The notes under the pieces were generated by a model. It was given only the letters and a program-made list of their open reading frames with translations. It was not told where the DNA came from and ran no database searches. From NCBI RefSeq assembly GCF_003259315.1, contig NZ_QLLT01000003.1, positions 233,356-297,355 of the forward strand: a stretch of 64,000 nt of DNA, read 5' to 3'. Source of the DNA: Kitasatospora sp. SolWspMP-SS2h (lineage in GTDB: Bacteria > Actinomycetota > Actinomycetes > Streptomycetales > Streptomycetaceae). This document shows, in pieces, positions 8,640-17,598 of this stretch; the first letter of the stretch is position 1; each line of letters opens with the position of its first letter. Made by a program: the position numbers and the translations under genes.

Positions 8640-9619
8640 GCGGCCCTCACCCGGGGGTCGAGCGCGGCGTGCAGGGCGTCGGCGAGGAAGCCGGCGGCGA
8701 GGACGACCACGGCGGCGAACAGGTTGACGGCGACGACCGAGTTGACGTCCTGTTCGTTGACGGCCTGGATGAACCACTCCCCCATGCCGTGCCAGCCGAA
8801 GATGGTCTCGGTGAAGGCGGCGCCGGTGAACAGGCCGAGGAAGGCGTAGGCGAACATCGTGGTCATCGGGATGATCGCGGTGCGCAGGCCGTGCTTGAGC
8901 AGGGCCCGGCCGCGGGTGAGCCCCTTGGCCTCGGCGGTGCGCAGGTAGTCCGCGCCGAGGACGTCGAGCATGGTGGCGCGCTGGTAGCGGCTGTAGGTGG
9001 CCAGCCCGCCGAGGGCGAGCGAGAGGGTGGGCAGCAGCAGGTGCAGCCCCCAGTCGGCGAGGTGGGTGCCGAGGTCGCCGGCCAGGTTGGGCGTCTCGTA
9101 GCCGGTGAACGGGACGACGTCGTGTCCGGCGGCGTCCTTGGCGGCGATGGCGCCGTTCTTGAGCAGCAGGGCGAGCAGGAAGACGGGGGTGGAGAGCAGC
9201 ACGAAGGAGAGCACGGTCAGCAGCCGGTCGGAGAGCCGGTACTGGCGCACCGCGCTCCAGGCCCCGGCGGCGACGCCGAGCAGCATGCCGAGCAGGCTGC
9301 CGACCAGCAGCAGCCGGAGCGAGACCCAGATCCGGCGGCCGAACTCGTCGTTGACGGCGGTGCCGTGGATGGTGCGGCCGAGGTCGCCGTGCAGCAGGCC
9401 GTCGGCCCAGGTGCCGAAGCGCTGGACCACGGGGGTGCGCTCGTTGAGGTTGAGCGCGGTGAGCTGCCGGTCCACGGACGCGGCGGAGGGCCGGGGCTGC
9501 TTGGCCTCGAAGTAGGCGCGGGGGCCGAGTGCGGTGGCGGTGAGGGCGTACGACAGGAACACCGCCGCGGTCAGCAGGGCGGCGTAGTAGCCGAGCCGTC
9601 CCGCGAGGTATCGCGTCAC
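8636..9619 (-). CDS. Peptide ABC transporter permease (DppB type)
   Basis: A 327-residue permease starting at GTG 9619, six bases after GGAGG. It begins with the OppB/DppB N-terminal helix (RYLAGRLGYYAALLTAAVFLSYAL) and a long external loop. The EAA motif is at YLRTAEAKGLTRGRALLKHGLR, which docks onto the ATPase. The C-terminal half carries the GAAFTETIFGWHGMGEWF signature of this subfamily. The frame is open upstream to 9784, but that part lacks membrane character and a ribosome site. It heads the operon dppB, short ORF, dppC, dppDF and diverges from the binding-protein gene. Confidence 0.9.
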   Translation of the reverse strand: MTRYLAGRLGYYAALLTAAVFLSYALTATALGPRAYFEAKQPRPSAASVDRQLTALNLNERTPVVQRFGTWADGLLHGDLGRTIHGTAVNDEFGRRIWVSLRLLLVGSLLGMLLGVAAGAWSAVRQYRLSDRLLTVLSFVLLSTPVFLLALLLKNGAIAAKDAAGHDVVPFTGYETPNLAGDLGTHLADWGLHLLLPTLSLALGGLATYSRYQRATMLDVLGADYLRTAEAKGLTRGRALLKHGLRTAIIPMTTMFAYAFLGLFTGAAFTETIFGWHGMGEWFIQAVNEQDVNSVVAVNLFAAVVVLAAGFLADALHAALDPRVRAA

Positions 9620-9982
9620 GGCCTGCCTCCGGTGTGGTTCGCACACCTGGGGAACATGGTCATTCGCCTTCACTAGTACGGGTTTTGACGCACTTTCGGG
9701 CAGCAGTTGTACGCCACGCCGGACGGTCCGTCCAGGGCCCGCCGCGCCGACGGGTCCACCCGGTCCGGGGAACCCGCTGGTCACAGCTGATCAGACGGGT
9801 ACGGACGGCGTGTTGCCGCAGTGTTGCCCCGCGTTTCACTTCGATCAGTTCTGCACGCCCACCCCTGGTGGGGTGGCTGACGGGCTGTTACGTTCGCCCC
9901 GTCGGCACCGACTTGGCTGCCCACCATCAAGTACCGCCACACCTGGCGGCCCCCCACTCTTCGAAACCCGAGGACTCCCCCG
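9620..9982. promoter_or_regulatory. Divergent dpp control region
   Basis: A 363-base gap holding the promoters of dppA (rightward) and dppB (leftward). A TTGACG hexamer at about 9689 is a possible -35 on the plus strand, but its -10 is poor. A small hairpin (ccgcca / tggcgg, 9934-9949) lies just ahead of the dppA start and could be an operator or leader structure. I see no gene here. Confidence 0.45.
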
Positions 9983-11677
9983 ATGCCCACACCGCCCGCC
10001 ACCCGCCGGATCGGCCGCACCGCCGCGGCGGCCCTCGCCGCCCTCCTCGCCGCGACCGCCTGCAGCTCCACCGGCGGGTCGACGGGCGACGTGGCCAAGA
10101 CCGTCTCCCCCACCGTGGACGCCGAGGACAACAACCCGCAGCCGCTGGACGGCATCAAGGACGGCGGCGAGCTGCGCCTGCCGCTCCAACAGTGGATCAC
10201 CCAGTGGAACCCGTACCAGGTCGACGGCAGGTACGGGGACGCGGTGGAGATCATGTACTACACCGAGGCCAAGCTCTTCCAGGTCGACGCCAAGGGCGTC
10301 TACCACCCCGACCTCTCGTACCTGGTCTCCGCCGAGGTCACCTCCGCCTCGCCGCAGGTGGTGACGTACAAGCTCAACCCGAAGGCGGTCTGGTCCGACG
10401 GCACCCCGATCGGCTACCGCGACTTCGAGGCGGTCTGGAAGGCGTCCAACGGCAAGGACCCGGCGTACAACCTCGCCGACTCCTCCGGCTACGAGCAGAT
10501 CTCCGCCGTCGAGCAGGGCGCGGACGCCGGGGAGGTCAAGGTCACCTTCGCCCAGCCGTACGCCGACTGGCAGAACCTGTTCAACCCGCTGCTGCCCGCC
10601 TCCGGGATCTCCACCCCGCAGGACTTCAACGACGGCTGGGTGGAGAAGGTCCCGGTCTTCGGCGGCCCGTTCGTGGTCTCGAACGCCGACAAGACCGCGC
10701 AGACCATCACGCTCACCCCCAACCCGCACTGGTGGGGCCCGAAGCCCAAGCTGGACCGGATCACCTACCGGGTGCTGGACGCCGCCGCGATCACCCAGGC
10801 GTTCCTGAACAACGAGGTCGACCTCGCCTCCGCGGGCACCGCCACCGCGTACGGCCAGCTCAAGGACGCCTCCGGCGCGGCGATCCGCACCGGCACCCCC
10901 TGGGACGAGGTGCACATCTCCTTCGGCGGCAACGGCCCGCTCGCCGACCAGAAGGTCCGCCAGGCGCTCGGCCGGGCGATCGACCGCGCCTCCCTGATCA
11001 AGATCGCCAACAAGGGCGTCCCGGTGGAGTTCAAGCCGCTCGACAACCACCTGTTCATGACCAACCAGAACGGCTACCGGAACAACGCCGGGGACTGGGC
11101 CTCCTACGACCCGGCCACCGCGAAGAAGTGGCTGGACGAGGCCGGCTGGAAGGACGCGGGCGGCACCCGCAGCAAGGACGGGCAGCCGCTGGAACTGCAC
11201 TACGTGCTGAGCGACGGCTCCACCCAGGCCCAGACCGACCTGGCCACCGCCGTGCAGAACATGCTCCAGCAGGTCGGCGTCAAGCTGACCCTCGACAAGG
11301 TCTCCAGCAAGGAGTACTTCACCAAGTACGTCAACCTGGGCAAGTTCGACCTGGCCAGCTGGCGCAACACCGACTCCTTCCCGCTCTCCCAGACGGTGGC
11401 GATCTACCGCGCCCCGCAGGGCGACAACGTGTTCGGCAACTACTCGAAGCTCAGCACCCCCGAGATCGACGGCCTGCTGCGCAAGGCCGCCGCCACCCTC
11501 GACCCGGCGCAGGCCGACGAGCTGTACAACCAGGCCGACGCGAAGATCTGGGAGCTCGGCCACACCCTGGAGCTCTACCAGCGCCCCAGCATCGTCGCCG
11601 TCCGCAAGGGACTGGCCAACTACGGCGCCGGCAGCCTGGCCAGCACCGTGATCACCTCGGTCGGCTGGCAGAAGTAG
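9983..11677 (+). CDS. Peptide ABC transporter substrate-binding lipoprotein (DppA family, SBP family 5)
   Basis: A 564-residue exported lipoprotein. After RR and a hydrophobic stretch comes the lipobox LLAATAC, with Cys27 as the lipidated residue. The rest is a type II (cluster C) periplasmic-binding fold of the extracellular solute-binding family 5: PYQVDGRYGDAVEIMYYTEAKLF near the start, then the conserved DGTPI...DFEAVWKA segment and a closing YQRPSIVAVRKGL. It captures extracellular di- or oligopeptides for the DppBC-DppDF importer encoded divergently. Start ATG 9983 has GAGGA about nine bases upstream. A terminator follows. Confidence 0.9.
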   Translation: MPTPPATRRIGRTAAAALAALLAATACSSTGGSTGDVAKTVSPTVDAEDNNPQPLDGIKDGGELRLPLQQWITQWNPYQVDGRYGDAVEIMYYTEAKLFQVDAKGVYHPDLSYLVSAEVTSASPQVVTYKLNPKAVWSDGTPIGYRDFEAVWKASNGKDPAYNLADSSGYEQISAVEQGADAGEVKVTFAQPYADWQNLFNPLLPASGISTPQDFNDGWVEKVPVFGGPFVVSNADKTAQTITLTPNPHWWGPKPKLDRITYRVLDAAAITQAFLNNEVDLASAGTATAYGQLKDASGAAIRTGTPWDEVHISFGGNGPLADQKVRQALGRAIDRASLIKIANKGVPVEFKPLDNHLFMTNQNGYRNNAGDWASYDPATAKKWLDEAGWKDAGGTRSKDGQPLELHYVLSDGSTQAQTDLATAVQNMLQQVGVKLTLDKVSSKEYFTKYVNLGKFDLASWRNTDSFPLSQTVAIYRAPQGDNVFGNYSKLSTPEIDGLLRKAAATLDPAQADELYNQADAKIWELGHTLELYQRPSIVAVRKGLANYGAGSLASTVITSVGWQK

Positions 11678-11704
11678 CCCGCCCCGGGCCGGTGTCCCCG
11701 CTCC

Positions 11705-11738
11705 GGGCCGGTGCCCCCACCCCGGGCGGCACCGGCCC
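11705..11738. terminator. Intrinsic terminator after the binding-protein gene
   Basis: A perfect 11-bp stem (gggccggtgcc at 11705-11715 with ggcaccggccc at 11728-11738) and a 12-base loop. It lies between the convergent binding-protein gene and the iminopeptidase gene. Confidence 0.75.
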
Positions 11739-11741
11739 GCC

Positions 11742-11783
11742 GGCCCCGGCTCAGCGGCCCCGGCTCGGCGGCCCCGGCTCAGC
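11742..11783. repeat. Three tandem copies of a 14-bp repeat at a gene end
   Basis: Units of ggccccggctcagc at 11742-11755, 11756-11769 (one mismatch) and 11770-11783. The last copy overlaps the stop codon of the iminopeptidase gene (11779-11781), so the repeat seems to have arisen by duplication of the 3' end of that gene. Confidence 0.8.
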
Positions 11784-12765
11784 GGTCCTTGAACTCCTCC
11801 AGGGCCTCGAACACCGTCCGCCGCATCGCCTCGCCGCCGACGTGCCCGGAGTCGTCGAAGACGTGCAGCCTGGCGTCCGGCCACGCCTTCGCCAGCTCCC
11901 AGGCCGTCCGCACCGGGCAGCCCAGGTCGTACCTGCCGTGCACCAGCACGGCCGGGATTCCGGCCAACTTCCCGGCTTCGCGCAGCAGTTGGTCCTCCGC
12001 CAGCCAGGCGCCGTGGCTGAAGAAGTGCGCGCAGATCCGGACGAACGCGATCCGGTCGTCCGCCTCCCGGGCGCTGTACATGCCGGGGACGCCGTGGGGC
12101 TCGTCCGAGACCACCGCGTCCTCCCAGGCCAGCCAGGCGTCGGCGGCAGCGGCCCGGACCGCCCGGTCGGGGTGCTCCGTCCGCCGCGCGTAGGCGGCCA
12201 GCAGGGCGTACACGTCGCCGTCCCAGGTGTGCTCGGGGACGGCGGCCAGGAAGCGGTCCCACGCCTCGGGCTTGAAGGCGGACACCCCGTGGTAGAGCCA
12301 GTCGGTCTCGGCCCGGCGGGTGGTGGTCACCGCCTGGAGGACGATCTCGCCGACCCGCTCCGGGTGTTGCTGCGCGTACGCCAGGATCAGCGTCGAGCCC
12401 CAGGAGGCGCCGTCCAGCAGCCAGCGCTCGATGCCGAGGTGCGCGCGAAGCCGCTCCATGTCGTCGACCAGGTGCTGCGTGGTGTTCAGTGCCATGTCCG
12501 CCGCCGGGTCGCTCGCGTGCGGGGTGCTGCGCCCGCAGTTGCGCTGGTCGTAGCGGACCACCCGGTAGCGCGCCGGGTCCCACGCCCGGGTGGGCCGGTC
12601 CGGCGTCCCCGCGCCGGGCCCGCCGTGCACGTACAGGGCGGGCTTGCCGGCGGGGTTGCCGAGCTGCTCGTAGTAGATCCGGTTGCCGTCGCCGGTGTCG
12701 AGGAACCCGCGGTCGTAGGGGACGGTCGGCGGGTGGAGGAGGTCGTCCAGGGGGGTCGGAGGCAT
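11779..12765 (-). CDS. pip: Proline iminopeptidase (alpha/beta hydrolase, S33)
   Basis: A 328-residue cytoplasmic enzyme that removes N-terminal proline from peptides (EC 3.4.11.5). The oxyanion motif HGGPGAG and the stretch RYDQRNCGRS are family hallmarks. The catalytic triad reads as Ser121 (GASWG), Asp280 (GRYD) and His308 (SGH). The start is ATG 12765 (MPPTPLDDLL), matching the family N-terminus; the frame stays open 29 codons upstream but without peptidase character. The ribosome site is weak. A peptide importer sits next door, so the enzyme may help use the imported peptides, though the genes are separated by a terminator. Confidence 0.9.
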   Translation of the reverse strand: MPPTPLDDLLHPPTVPYDRGFLDTGDGNRIYYEQLGNPAGKPALYVHGGPGAGTPDRPTRAWDPARYRVVRYDQRNCGRSTPHASDPAADMALNTTQHLVDDMERLRAHLGIERWLLDGASWGSTLILAYAQQHPERVGEIVLQAVTTTRRAETDWLYHGVSAFKPEAWDRFLAAVPEHTWDGDVYALLAAYARRTEHPDRAVRAAAADAWLAWEDAVVSDEPHGVPGMYSAREADDRIAFVRICAHFFSHGAWLAEDQLLREAGKLAGIPAVLVHGRYDLGCPVRTAWELAKAWPDARLHVFDDSGHVGGEAMRRTVFEALEEFKDR

Positions 12766-12808
12766 GACGGGCGATCCTAACCGGCCTCCCGCGTACGGCA
12801 ACTGAATA

Positions 12809-12848
12809 ACCGTCACCCCCCACCGGCGGGCCGCCGGGGGGTGACGGT
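12809..12848 (-). terminator. Intrinsic terminator of the glucanase gene
   Basis: A perfect 13-bp inverted repeat (accgtcacccccc at 12809-12821 and ggggggtgacggt at 12836-12848). The 14-base loop can itself pair. It lies just after the stop of the leftward glucanase gene, so it should terminate that transcript before the iminopeptidase gene. Confidence 0.85.
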
Positions 12849-12859
12849 CCACGCGGTGC

Positions 12860-15703
12860 CTACTGCTGCCAGAGCTGGAGTTCGGAGAGCTGTCCGGCGG
12901 GCCAGCCGGTGTTGCCGGTGACCTGGACCCGGACGTAGCGGACCTGGGTGGCGGGGAAGGCCAGCGTGACGGTGTTGTCGGCCGCCGGGTCGAAGAGGTA
13001 GGCGGCGGAGGACTTCAGCGGGGTGAAGGCGGTGCCGTCGATGGAGCCGAGCAGGGTGAGGGTCTGGGTGCGGGCGCCCCAGCCGGCGGGCAGCCGGAGC
13101 ACGGCGCGGGAGACCTGCCGGGCGGTGCCGAGGTCGACCTGGACCCACTGCGGGAGGGCGTGGTTGGCGCTCTCCCAGTAGCTGTTCCGGTTGCCGTCGG
13201 TGAGGTTGCCGGAGCCGTAGACGTCGGCGTGCGAGGACTCGGTGGTGGGCCGGCCGGCCGCCAGGTCGGTGGCGGGCGGGGTGGAGGCGCCGGTGAAGCG
13301 CAGGTGGTTGAGGTTCCAGCCGCCGGTGTCCTGGACCAGGGTGAGCACCTGGCGTCCGGCGGGCAGGGTGAGGCGGGCGGTGGCGTCGCCCCAGGTCTGC
13401 CAGTCGCCGGTGGCGGGCAGGGTGACGGCGCCGGTCAGGTCGGCCCCGGTGCCGTTCGCCAGGTGCAGGGCGCCGGTGACGGCGGCGGGCGCGGCGTACC
13501 GCAGGGTGACGGTGTACGTCCCGGCGGTGGCGACGTCCACGGTGTAGCGCTGCCACTGGCCGCCCGAGGTCCAGCCGAGGCCGTAGCCGCCGCCGGTGTC
13601 GGTGACGGCCTCCAGGTCGACGCCGTCGGCCCGGTAGCCGTTGGCGGTGCCGTTGACGGTGTTGACGAAGTAGCCGGTGCCGGGACCGCCGGTGTCGTAG
13701 TCCTCGGCCTGCACGGTGCCGGGGATCGCGGCGGGCGAACCGCCGTACGGGGCTTCGGGGCTGCCGGTGCCGCTGCCCCAGCTGTTGCCGCTCGCGGTGA
13801 CGGTGAAGGCCGGCGAGTTGTTGCGGTAGGCGGTGGCTCCGGCGGCGCTCAGGCCGGTGACGGTGTTGTCGGTGAGGGTGGCCGAGCCGGTGGGTGCCGG
13901 GTAGAACGGCGGGGCGACCACGAAGCCGTTGCGGCCGGGCGCGGTGACGGTGTTGCCGCGCATCAGGGTGTTGGTGGACGCGGAGAGGCCGACGCCGTCG
14001 TACAGCGCGTTCAGCACGGTGTTGCCGGTGACGGTGACGTGGTCGACCACGCCGGTGTTCTGGCCGTCGCCGCCGTTGCCGACGTGCAGCGCGGGCTGGC
14101 CCTGGCTGTAGCCGTTGCCGCCGGAGCGGACCACGGTGTTGGCGTTCAGGGTGGCGCCGAGCAGGTCGCTGCCGTTGACGCCGAAGCGGCCCGCGCCGAG
14201 GCCGATGTAGCGGGCGGTGTCGGAGATCAGGTTGTGCTCGACCAGGTGGCCGCTGCCGCCGTAGACGCCGATGCCCTTGCCGCCCCAGGGCGCGACGACG
14301 GTGTTGTGCGTCATGGTGATCCGGGCCATCGGCGTGTAGTACGTCCGGTTGCCGTTGCCGTCGGTGTTGTAGTTCACCGAGTTGACGGCCATGCCGTCGT
14401 CGCCGGTGCCGCGGACGAAGTTGTTGTCGGCGGTGATGTCGCTGCCCACCGAGTTGCCGAGCGAGACGTTGTTGACGTTGATGCCGTCGGCCCAGACCGC
14501 GGTGACCCGGGCGTTGCGGACGCTGCCGCCGGTGCCCGAGGCCCAGTAGCCGGACTCGACGTGCTGGCTCCAGATGCCGTCGGCGCTCCAGTCGGTGCCG
14601 GTGGTGTCCATCGCCCCGCCGCCGCCGTCGACCATCTCCCGGCTGGTGGAGTTGGAGTCCAGGTGGAAGCCCCGGACGTGGGTGGAGGTGAGGTTGAACA
14701 GGGCGGCCAGCGGGGTGCGGTTGGGCAGCGGGACGTCGCGGTAGACCGTCGAGTACCACGGGCCGGCGCCGACGATGGTGATGTCCCGGGCGGTCAGGCC
14801 GGTGGTGCCGCGCAGGTAGAAGGTGCCCGGCGGGATCCACAGCGTGCGCTGCTGGGCCTGCGCCTGGTCGATGCAGGACTGGATGGCGGCGGTGGAGTCG
14901 ACGGCGTCGGGCGCGGCCGAGCCGTTGGTCGGCGCGGTGCCCGCGACGGCCCCGCAGTCGGTGATCGACAGCGATCCGGCGGGCCGGGCGGCGGGCGGCG
15001 GCGGGTTCTCCGCGTCCAGCACGTCGATGTCGTAGTACGCGGCGGTGTTGGCGGCGTCCTTGCGCAGTTCGACGGTGCTGCCGGGGGCGATCGGCGCGCC
15101 GGTGACGAAGGTGTGCGCCTCGTCGAAGAAGTCCCGCGGGTCGCCGTCGGCGGCGTTCTGGTCGCTGCCGTTGTAGTGGCCGTCGCCGCCCTCGTAGAAC
15201 CAGCTCTGCTTGGAGTTCAGGTTCAGCGTCTGGCGGAACACCCCGTCCACGTACAGGTTCAGGGTCGCGGTGGTGCCGCCGCCGGTGGCGGAGTCCGGGA
15301 TGCTCTCGCGCACGTTGACCGCGCTGACCGGCCCGCCGGTGCCGTTGGTCCAGCGCACGCCCTGCCCGGTGGCGGCCAGGTGCACGTACGCGTGCCCGGA
15401 CGCCTCCAGCGCGGCGCTGGAGTACGGCGTGGTCGGCGCGGCGGTCAGCGCGACGACGGCCGCGCCGCCGGTGGGCGTGCCCGCCTCGGCCTCCCACGGG
15501 GCGAACGGGAGGGTGGCGCCCGCGGTTCCGGCGTCCGCGGCTCGGGCGCCCGCCGCGCCGAGCGGGTCCGCCGCGCCGCGGGCGTCCGCCGCGGTGGCGG
15601 CGGTGGCGGCCGCGGGTGCGGCGAGCGCGGCGGCCAGCAGCGCGGTGGTGGCGAGCAGGGCGGTCCGGGCGCGCGGGCCGGCGCCGGGCAGAGGTCGTCT
15701 CAT
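12860..15703 (-). CDS. Secreted beta-helix glycoside hydrolase, probably GH87 alpha-1,3-glucanase/mycodextranase
   Basis: A 947-residue secreted multidomain enzyme. A signal peptide (about 1-34) is followed by a CBM35/6-like module starting FAPWEAEAGTPTG. A right-handed parallel beta-helix spans about 210-640, with repeated Asn/Gly-rich coils. Then come a CBM6-like module (about 660-790, VQAEDYDTGGPGTGY) and an F5/8 type C domain to the end. In the helix Asp406 (WADGINVNN) and Asp435-Asp436 (GTGDDGMAVNS) match the three-aspartate arrangement of GH87 enzymes, which cleave fungal or bacterial alpha-1,3-glucan. I infer the family from these residues and the domain order; a pectate-lyase-like helix is the alternative. 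Start ATG 15703 has AGGAAGGGA upstream. Confidence 0.75.
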   Translation of the reverse strand: MRRPLPGAGPRARTALLATTALLAAALAAPAAATAATAADARGAADPLGAAGARAADAGTAGATLPFAPWEAEAGTPTGGAAVVALTAAPTTPYSSAALEASGHAYVHLAATGQGVRWTNGTGGPVSAVNVRESIPDSATGGGTTATLNLYVDGVFRQTLNLNSKQSWFYEGGDGHYNGSDQNAADGDPRDFFDEAHTFVTGAPIAPGSTVELRKDAANTAAYYDIDVLDAENPPPPAARPAGSLSITDCGAVAGTAPTNGSAAPDAVDSTAAIQSCIDQAQAQQRTLWIPPGTFYLRGTTGLTARDITIVGAGPWYSTVYRDVPLPNRTPLAALFNLTSTHVRGFHLDSNSTSREMVDGGGGAMDTTGTDWSADGIWSQHVESGYWASGTGGSVRNARVTAVWADGINVNNVSLGNSVGSDITADNNFVRGTGDDGMAVNSVNYNTDGNGNRTYYTPMARITMTHNTVVAPWGGKGIGVYGGSGHLVEHNLISDTARYIGLGAGRFGVNGSDLLGATLNANTVVRSGGNGYSQGQPALHVGNGGDGQNTGVVDHVTVTGNTVLNALYDGVGLSASTNTLMRGNTVTAPGRNGFVVAPPFYPAPTGSATLTDNTVTGLSAAGATAYRNNSPAFTVTASGNSWGSGTGSPEAPYGGSPAAIPGTVQAEDYDTGGPGTGYFVNTVNGTANGYRADGVDLEAVTDTGGGYGLGWTSGGQWQRYTVDVATAGTYTVTLRYAAPAAVTGALHLANGTGADLTGAVTLPATGDWQTWGDATARLTLPAGRQVLTLVQDTGGWNLNHLRFTGASTPPATDLAAGRPTTESSHADVYGSGNLTDGNRNSYWESANHALPQWVQVDLGTARQVSRAVLRLPAGWGARTQTLTLLGSIDGTAFTPLKSSAAYLFDPAADNTVTLAFPATQVRYVRVQVTGNTGWPAGQLSELQLWQQ

Positions 15704-15801
15704 CGAGTCCCTTCCTGGGCGTGCGCGAGGCGCGCTCCGCGGAGGCGCGGGCGCGCTGAGCGAGGAGCGGGGAGCGGTGGAGCGCGGGCGGGGCAGCAGC
15801 G

Positions 15802-15830
15802 AACGTAACGTCGTTGACATGAATCCGCAA
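15802..15830 (-). promoter_or_regulatory. Candidate promoter of the glucanase gene
   Basis: Reading leftward, TTGCGG (15830-15825), a 17-base spacer and TACGTT (15807-15802) give a plausible -35/-10 pair about 100 bases ahead of the start. The rest of the 313-base gap 15704-16016 shows no gene. Confidence 0.4.
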
Positions 15831-16016
15831 TGCCTGCACCGGATCGCGCAAAATCCCAACTCGACTCGCGCACACCGCAGTCAGGGGCTCGGGCGGGGCG
15901 GAGGGCGGGCCCGTGGGGCCGCGACGGGAGGGGTCGCCGGGTGTCGACGGGCCGGGGGCGGGGGCGGGGGCGGCGGCGCTGTCCCGGTGGTCGGCCCGGA
16001 CGGCCGCCGCCCGCCG

Positions 16017-16304
16017 CTACCCCAGGCCGAGGGCGGCGCGCAGCCGTCCCCGGGTGGCCGCGGCGGCCTCCCGGGTGACGGGGTCGTCGCTACCGAGGGC
16101 GTCGCCCAGCAGCAGGTCGGCGGCGGCGACCACGGCGGCGGGGAGGACGATCTCGCGCAGGCCGAGCAGCTGGGCGGCGGCCTGGTGCCCGATCGTCGGG
16201 GGGCCGGAGGGCCGGTCGTGGGGTTCCGCCGGTTCGGGGACGCGCGGGGGCGTCGCCAGGGGGTGCCCGCCCTGCGGGCGGCGCGGTTCGTTGATCACGG
16301 GCAT
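16017..16304 (-). CDS. Hypothetical protein, 95 residues
   Basis: I do not recognise this protein. The first about 35 residues are Pro/Arg-rich and probably disordered. From about residue 36 a helical segment follows (GHQAAAQLLGLREIVLPAAVVAAADLLL), with two short Ala/Leu-rich helices to the end. There is no clear signal peptide. ATG 16304 lacks a good ribosome site, and GTG at the fifth codon region is an alternative. It lies 72 bases after another small hypothetical gene on the same strand and may share its transcript. Coding character (third-position GC) fits the genome. Confidence 0.45.
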   Translation of the reverse strand: MPVINEPRRPQGGHPLATPPRVPEPAEPHDRPSGPPTIGHQAAAQLLGLREIVLPAAVVAAADLLLGDALGSDDPVTREAAAATRGRLRAALGLG

Positions 16305-16376
16305 GCCCGGTTCAACGGGCCACGGCCCGGGACGGTTACGCGGTCCGCGACGTTCGAGTGGCCCGCCACCGCCCGG

Positions 16377-16769
16377 TCAGGAGGCGTGCCGGTCCACGAC
16401 GGCGGCGTGCCGGTCCACGACGGCGGCGGGCCCGGACCCCGGCGCGGGCGCGGCCCTGGCCCTGGGGCCGGAGGCGGGCCCGGAGGCGGAGGCGGACGTG
16501 GACGTGCCGAGAGCGGGCCGTTCGGGGCGCGGGGCGAGCGTCCGGACACCCGCCGGCAGCGGGGCGGGGGCGGCGGTGTGCGCGGTCCGGATCCACCGGG
16601 CCAGGGCGTGGGCGAACTCGGGGCCGATCGCGGCGGCGTGCTGCAACTGGTCCAGATCCCCCGGCCGGAGCGGGACACCGGCCTCCGAGAGGGCGGCCAG
16701 CAGGGGTTGCAGCAGCGTCCACTGGGGGCGGACGGCGGGCAGCGGGCTGGTATGCGCGGGCTCTGTCAC
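16377..16769 (-). CDS. Hypothetical protein with repetitive C-terminus, 130 residues
   Basis: Not recognised. Residues about 15-65 are a compact helical region (LLQPLLAALSEAGVPLRPGD, then LQHAAAIGPEFAHALARWI) that looks like a real globular domain. The C-terminal half is Ala/Pro/Ser-rich and ends in a duplicated AVVDRHA peptide encoded by a 21-bp DNA repeat. GTG 16769 is the only start in frame before the globular part. No ribosome site stands out. It is probably co-transcribed with the 95-residue gene downstream. Confidence 0.5.
   Translation of the reverse strand: MTEPAHTSPLPAVRPQWTLLQPLLAALSEAGVPLRPGDLDQLQHAAAIGPEFAHALARWIRTAHTAAPAPLPAGVRTLAPRPERPALGTSTSASASGPASGPRARAAPAPGSGPAAVVDRHAAVVDRHAS
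16386..16427. repeat. Two exact tandem copies of a 21-bp unit
   Basis: Copies at 16386-16406 and 16407-16427, in frame with the hypothetical gene on the minus strand, where they encode its duplicated AVVDRHA tail. Confidence 0.85.
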
Positions 16770-16931
16770 GTCGGGTCCAACTACCCGCCCCCGAGGGGGA
16801 CACGGCCCGTTCTCCCGGTTCCACCACAGGGTGCAACCCGGCTCCGGACGGCGTGCCGCACCCCGCCGGAAGGCCCGCCCGGTGGTACCGGCGGGGACCG
16901 CGTGGAGGGATTCGGCGGCGTCGGCGGGGGG

Positions 16932-17234
16932 TCAGTCGAGGCGCAGCCGTGCCAGTCGGCGCAGGGCGAGGGCGGCCAGCAGGGCGGTCGCGGCGGCGAG
17001 CAGGACGGCGGCCAGGGGGTGGGGCCCGCCCGCGCCGGCCCACAGGGCGCCGGCGGCGGTCACGGTGGTGAGCAGGGCGACGGCCGCGACCAGCAGGACG
17101 GGGCGGTGGCCCAGGCGGGCGGCGGGGCCGGGCGGGTGGTCGAGCCGGCGGTCGAGGCGGGGGTCGGTCCGGCGCAGGTGCTGTTCGATCTCCGCGAGCA
17201 GGAGGCGTTCCTGCGGGGTCAGTCGGGTGTCCAT
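16932..17234 (-). CDS. DUF3040 family small membrane protein
   Basis: A 100-residue protein. The N-terminus LTPQERLLLAEIEQHLRRTDPRLDRRL is the signature of the DUF3040 family of actinobacteria. Two transmembrane helices follow (VLLVAAVALLTTVTAAGALWA and a second Ala/Leu-rich segment). Start ATG 17234 is preceded by GAGAGG. The function of the family is unknown. It diverges from the SRPBCC/lipid gene cluster. Confidence 0.8.
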   Translation of the reverse strand: MDTRLTPQERLLLAEIEQHLRRTDPRLDRRLDHPPGPAARLGHRPVLLVAAVALLTTVTAAGALWAGAGGPHPLAAVLLAAATALLAALALRRLARLRLD

Positions 17235-17598
17235 GGGTCTGCCGCCTCTCGGGGAGGGGGTGGGGGTGCCGTCGGGCCGGCACGGCGGTGGCGGCCGGTG
17301 CGCCGTGCGGGTCGGATCGCCGTCCTCCTCCCGGTGCGGCGGGCCGCGACCACCGCGGGTACCCCTTTCCGGGAAAAAGTCCCGCCGCCGGGCGGTCGGC
17401 GCCCACCCGCAGCGCTGGTGCAGCGTTTCGGCCCGGAGTGTGCGGGGCCTTCGGAGGCATCCGGCGCGTCCGGGAGGTCCGCACCCGGCGGCGCGCCGCT
17501 CCGCGCCACCCGCACCCATCCGGATCGGGCCCGGCTCCGAACCCCCTGGACACTCCGCGGACGTCCCTGCCGACGTCCCGACGGCCGAGGAGGCAGCG
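17235..17598. other. Intergenic region between divergent genes
   Basis: A 364-base gap upstream of the DUF3040 gene and the SRPBCC gene. A small inverted repeat (cggga-aaaag-tcccg, 17370-17384) lies in a locally A-rich patch and may mark promoter or operator DNA. No coding sequence stands out. Confidence 0.35.

Noticed and set aside
16017..16769. Toxin-antitoxin pair made of the two small hypothetical genes
   Set aside because: Order and size would fit, but there is no recognisable toxin or DNA-binding motif and the genes are 72 bases apart.
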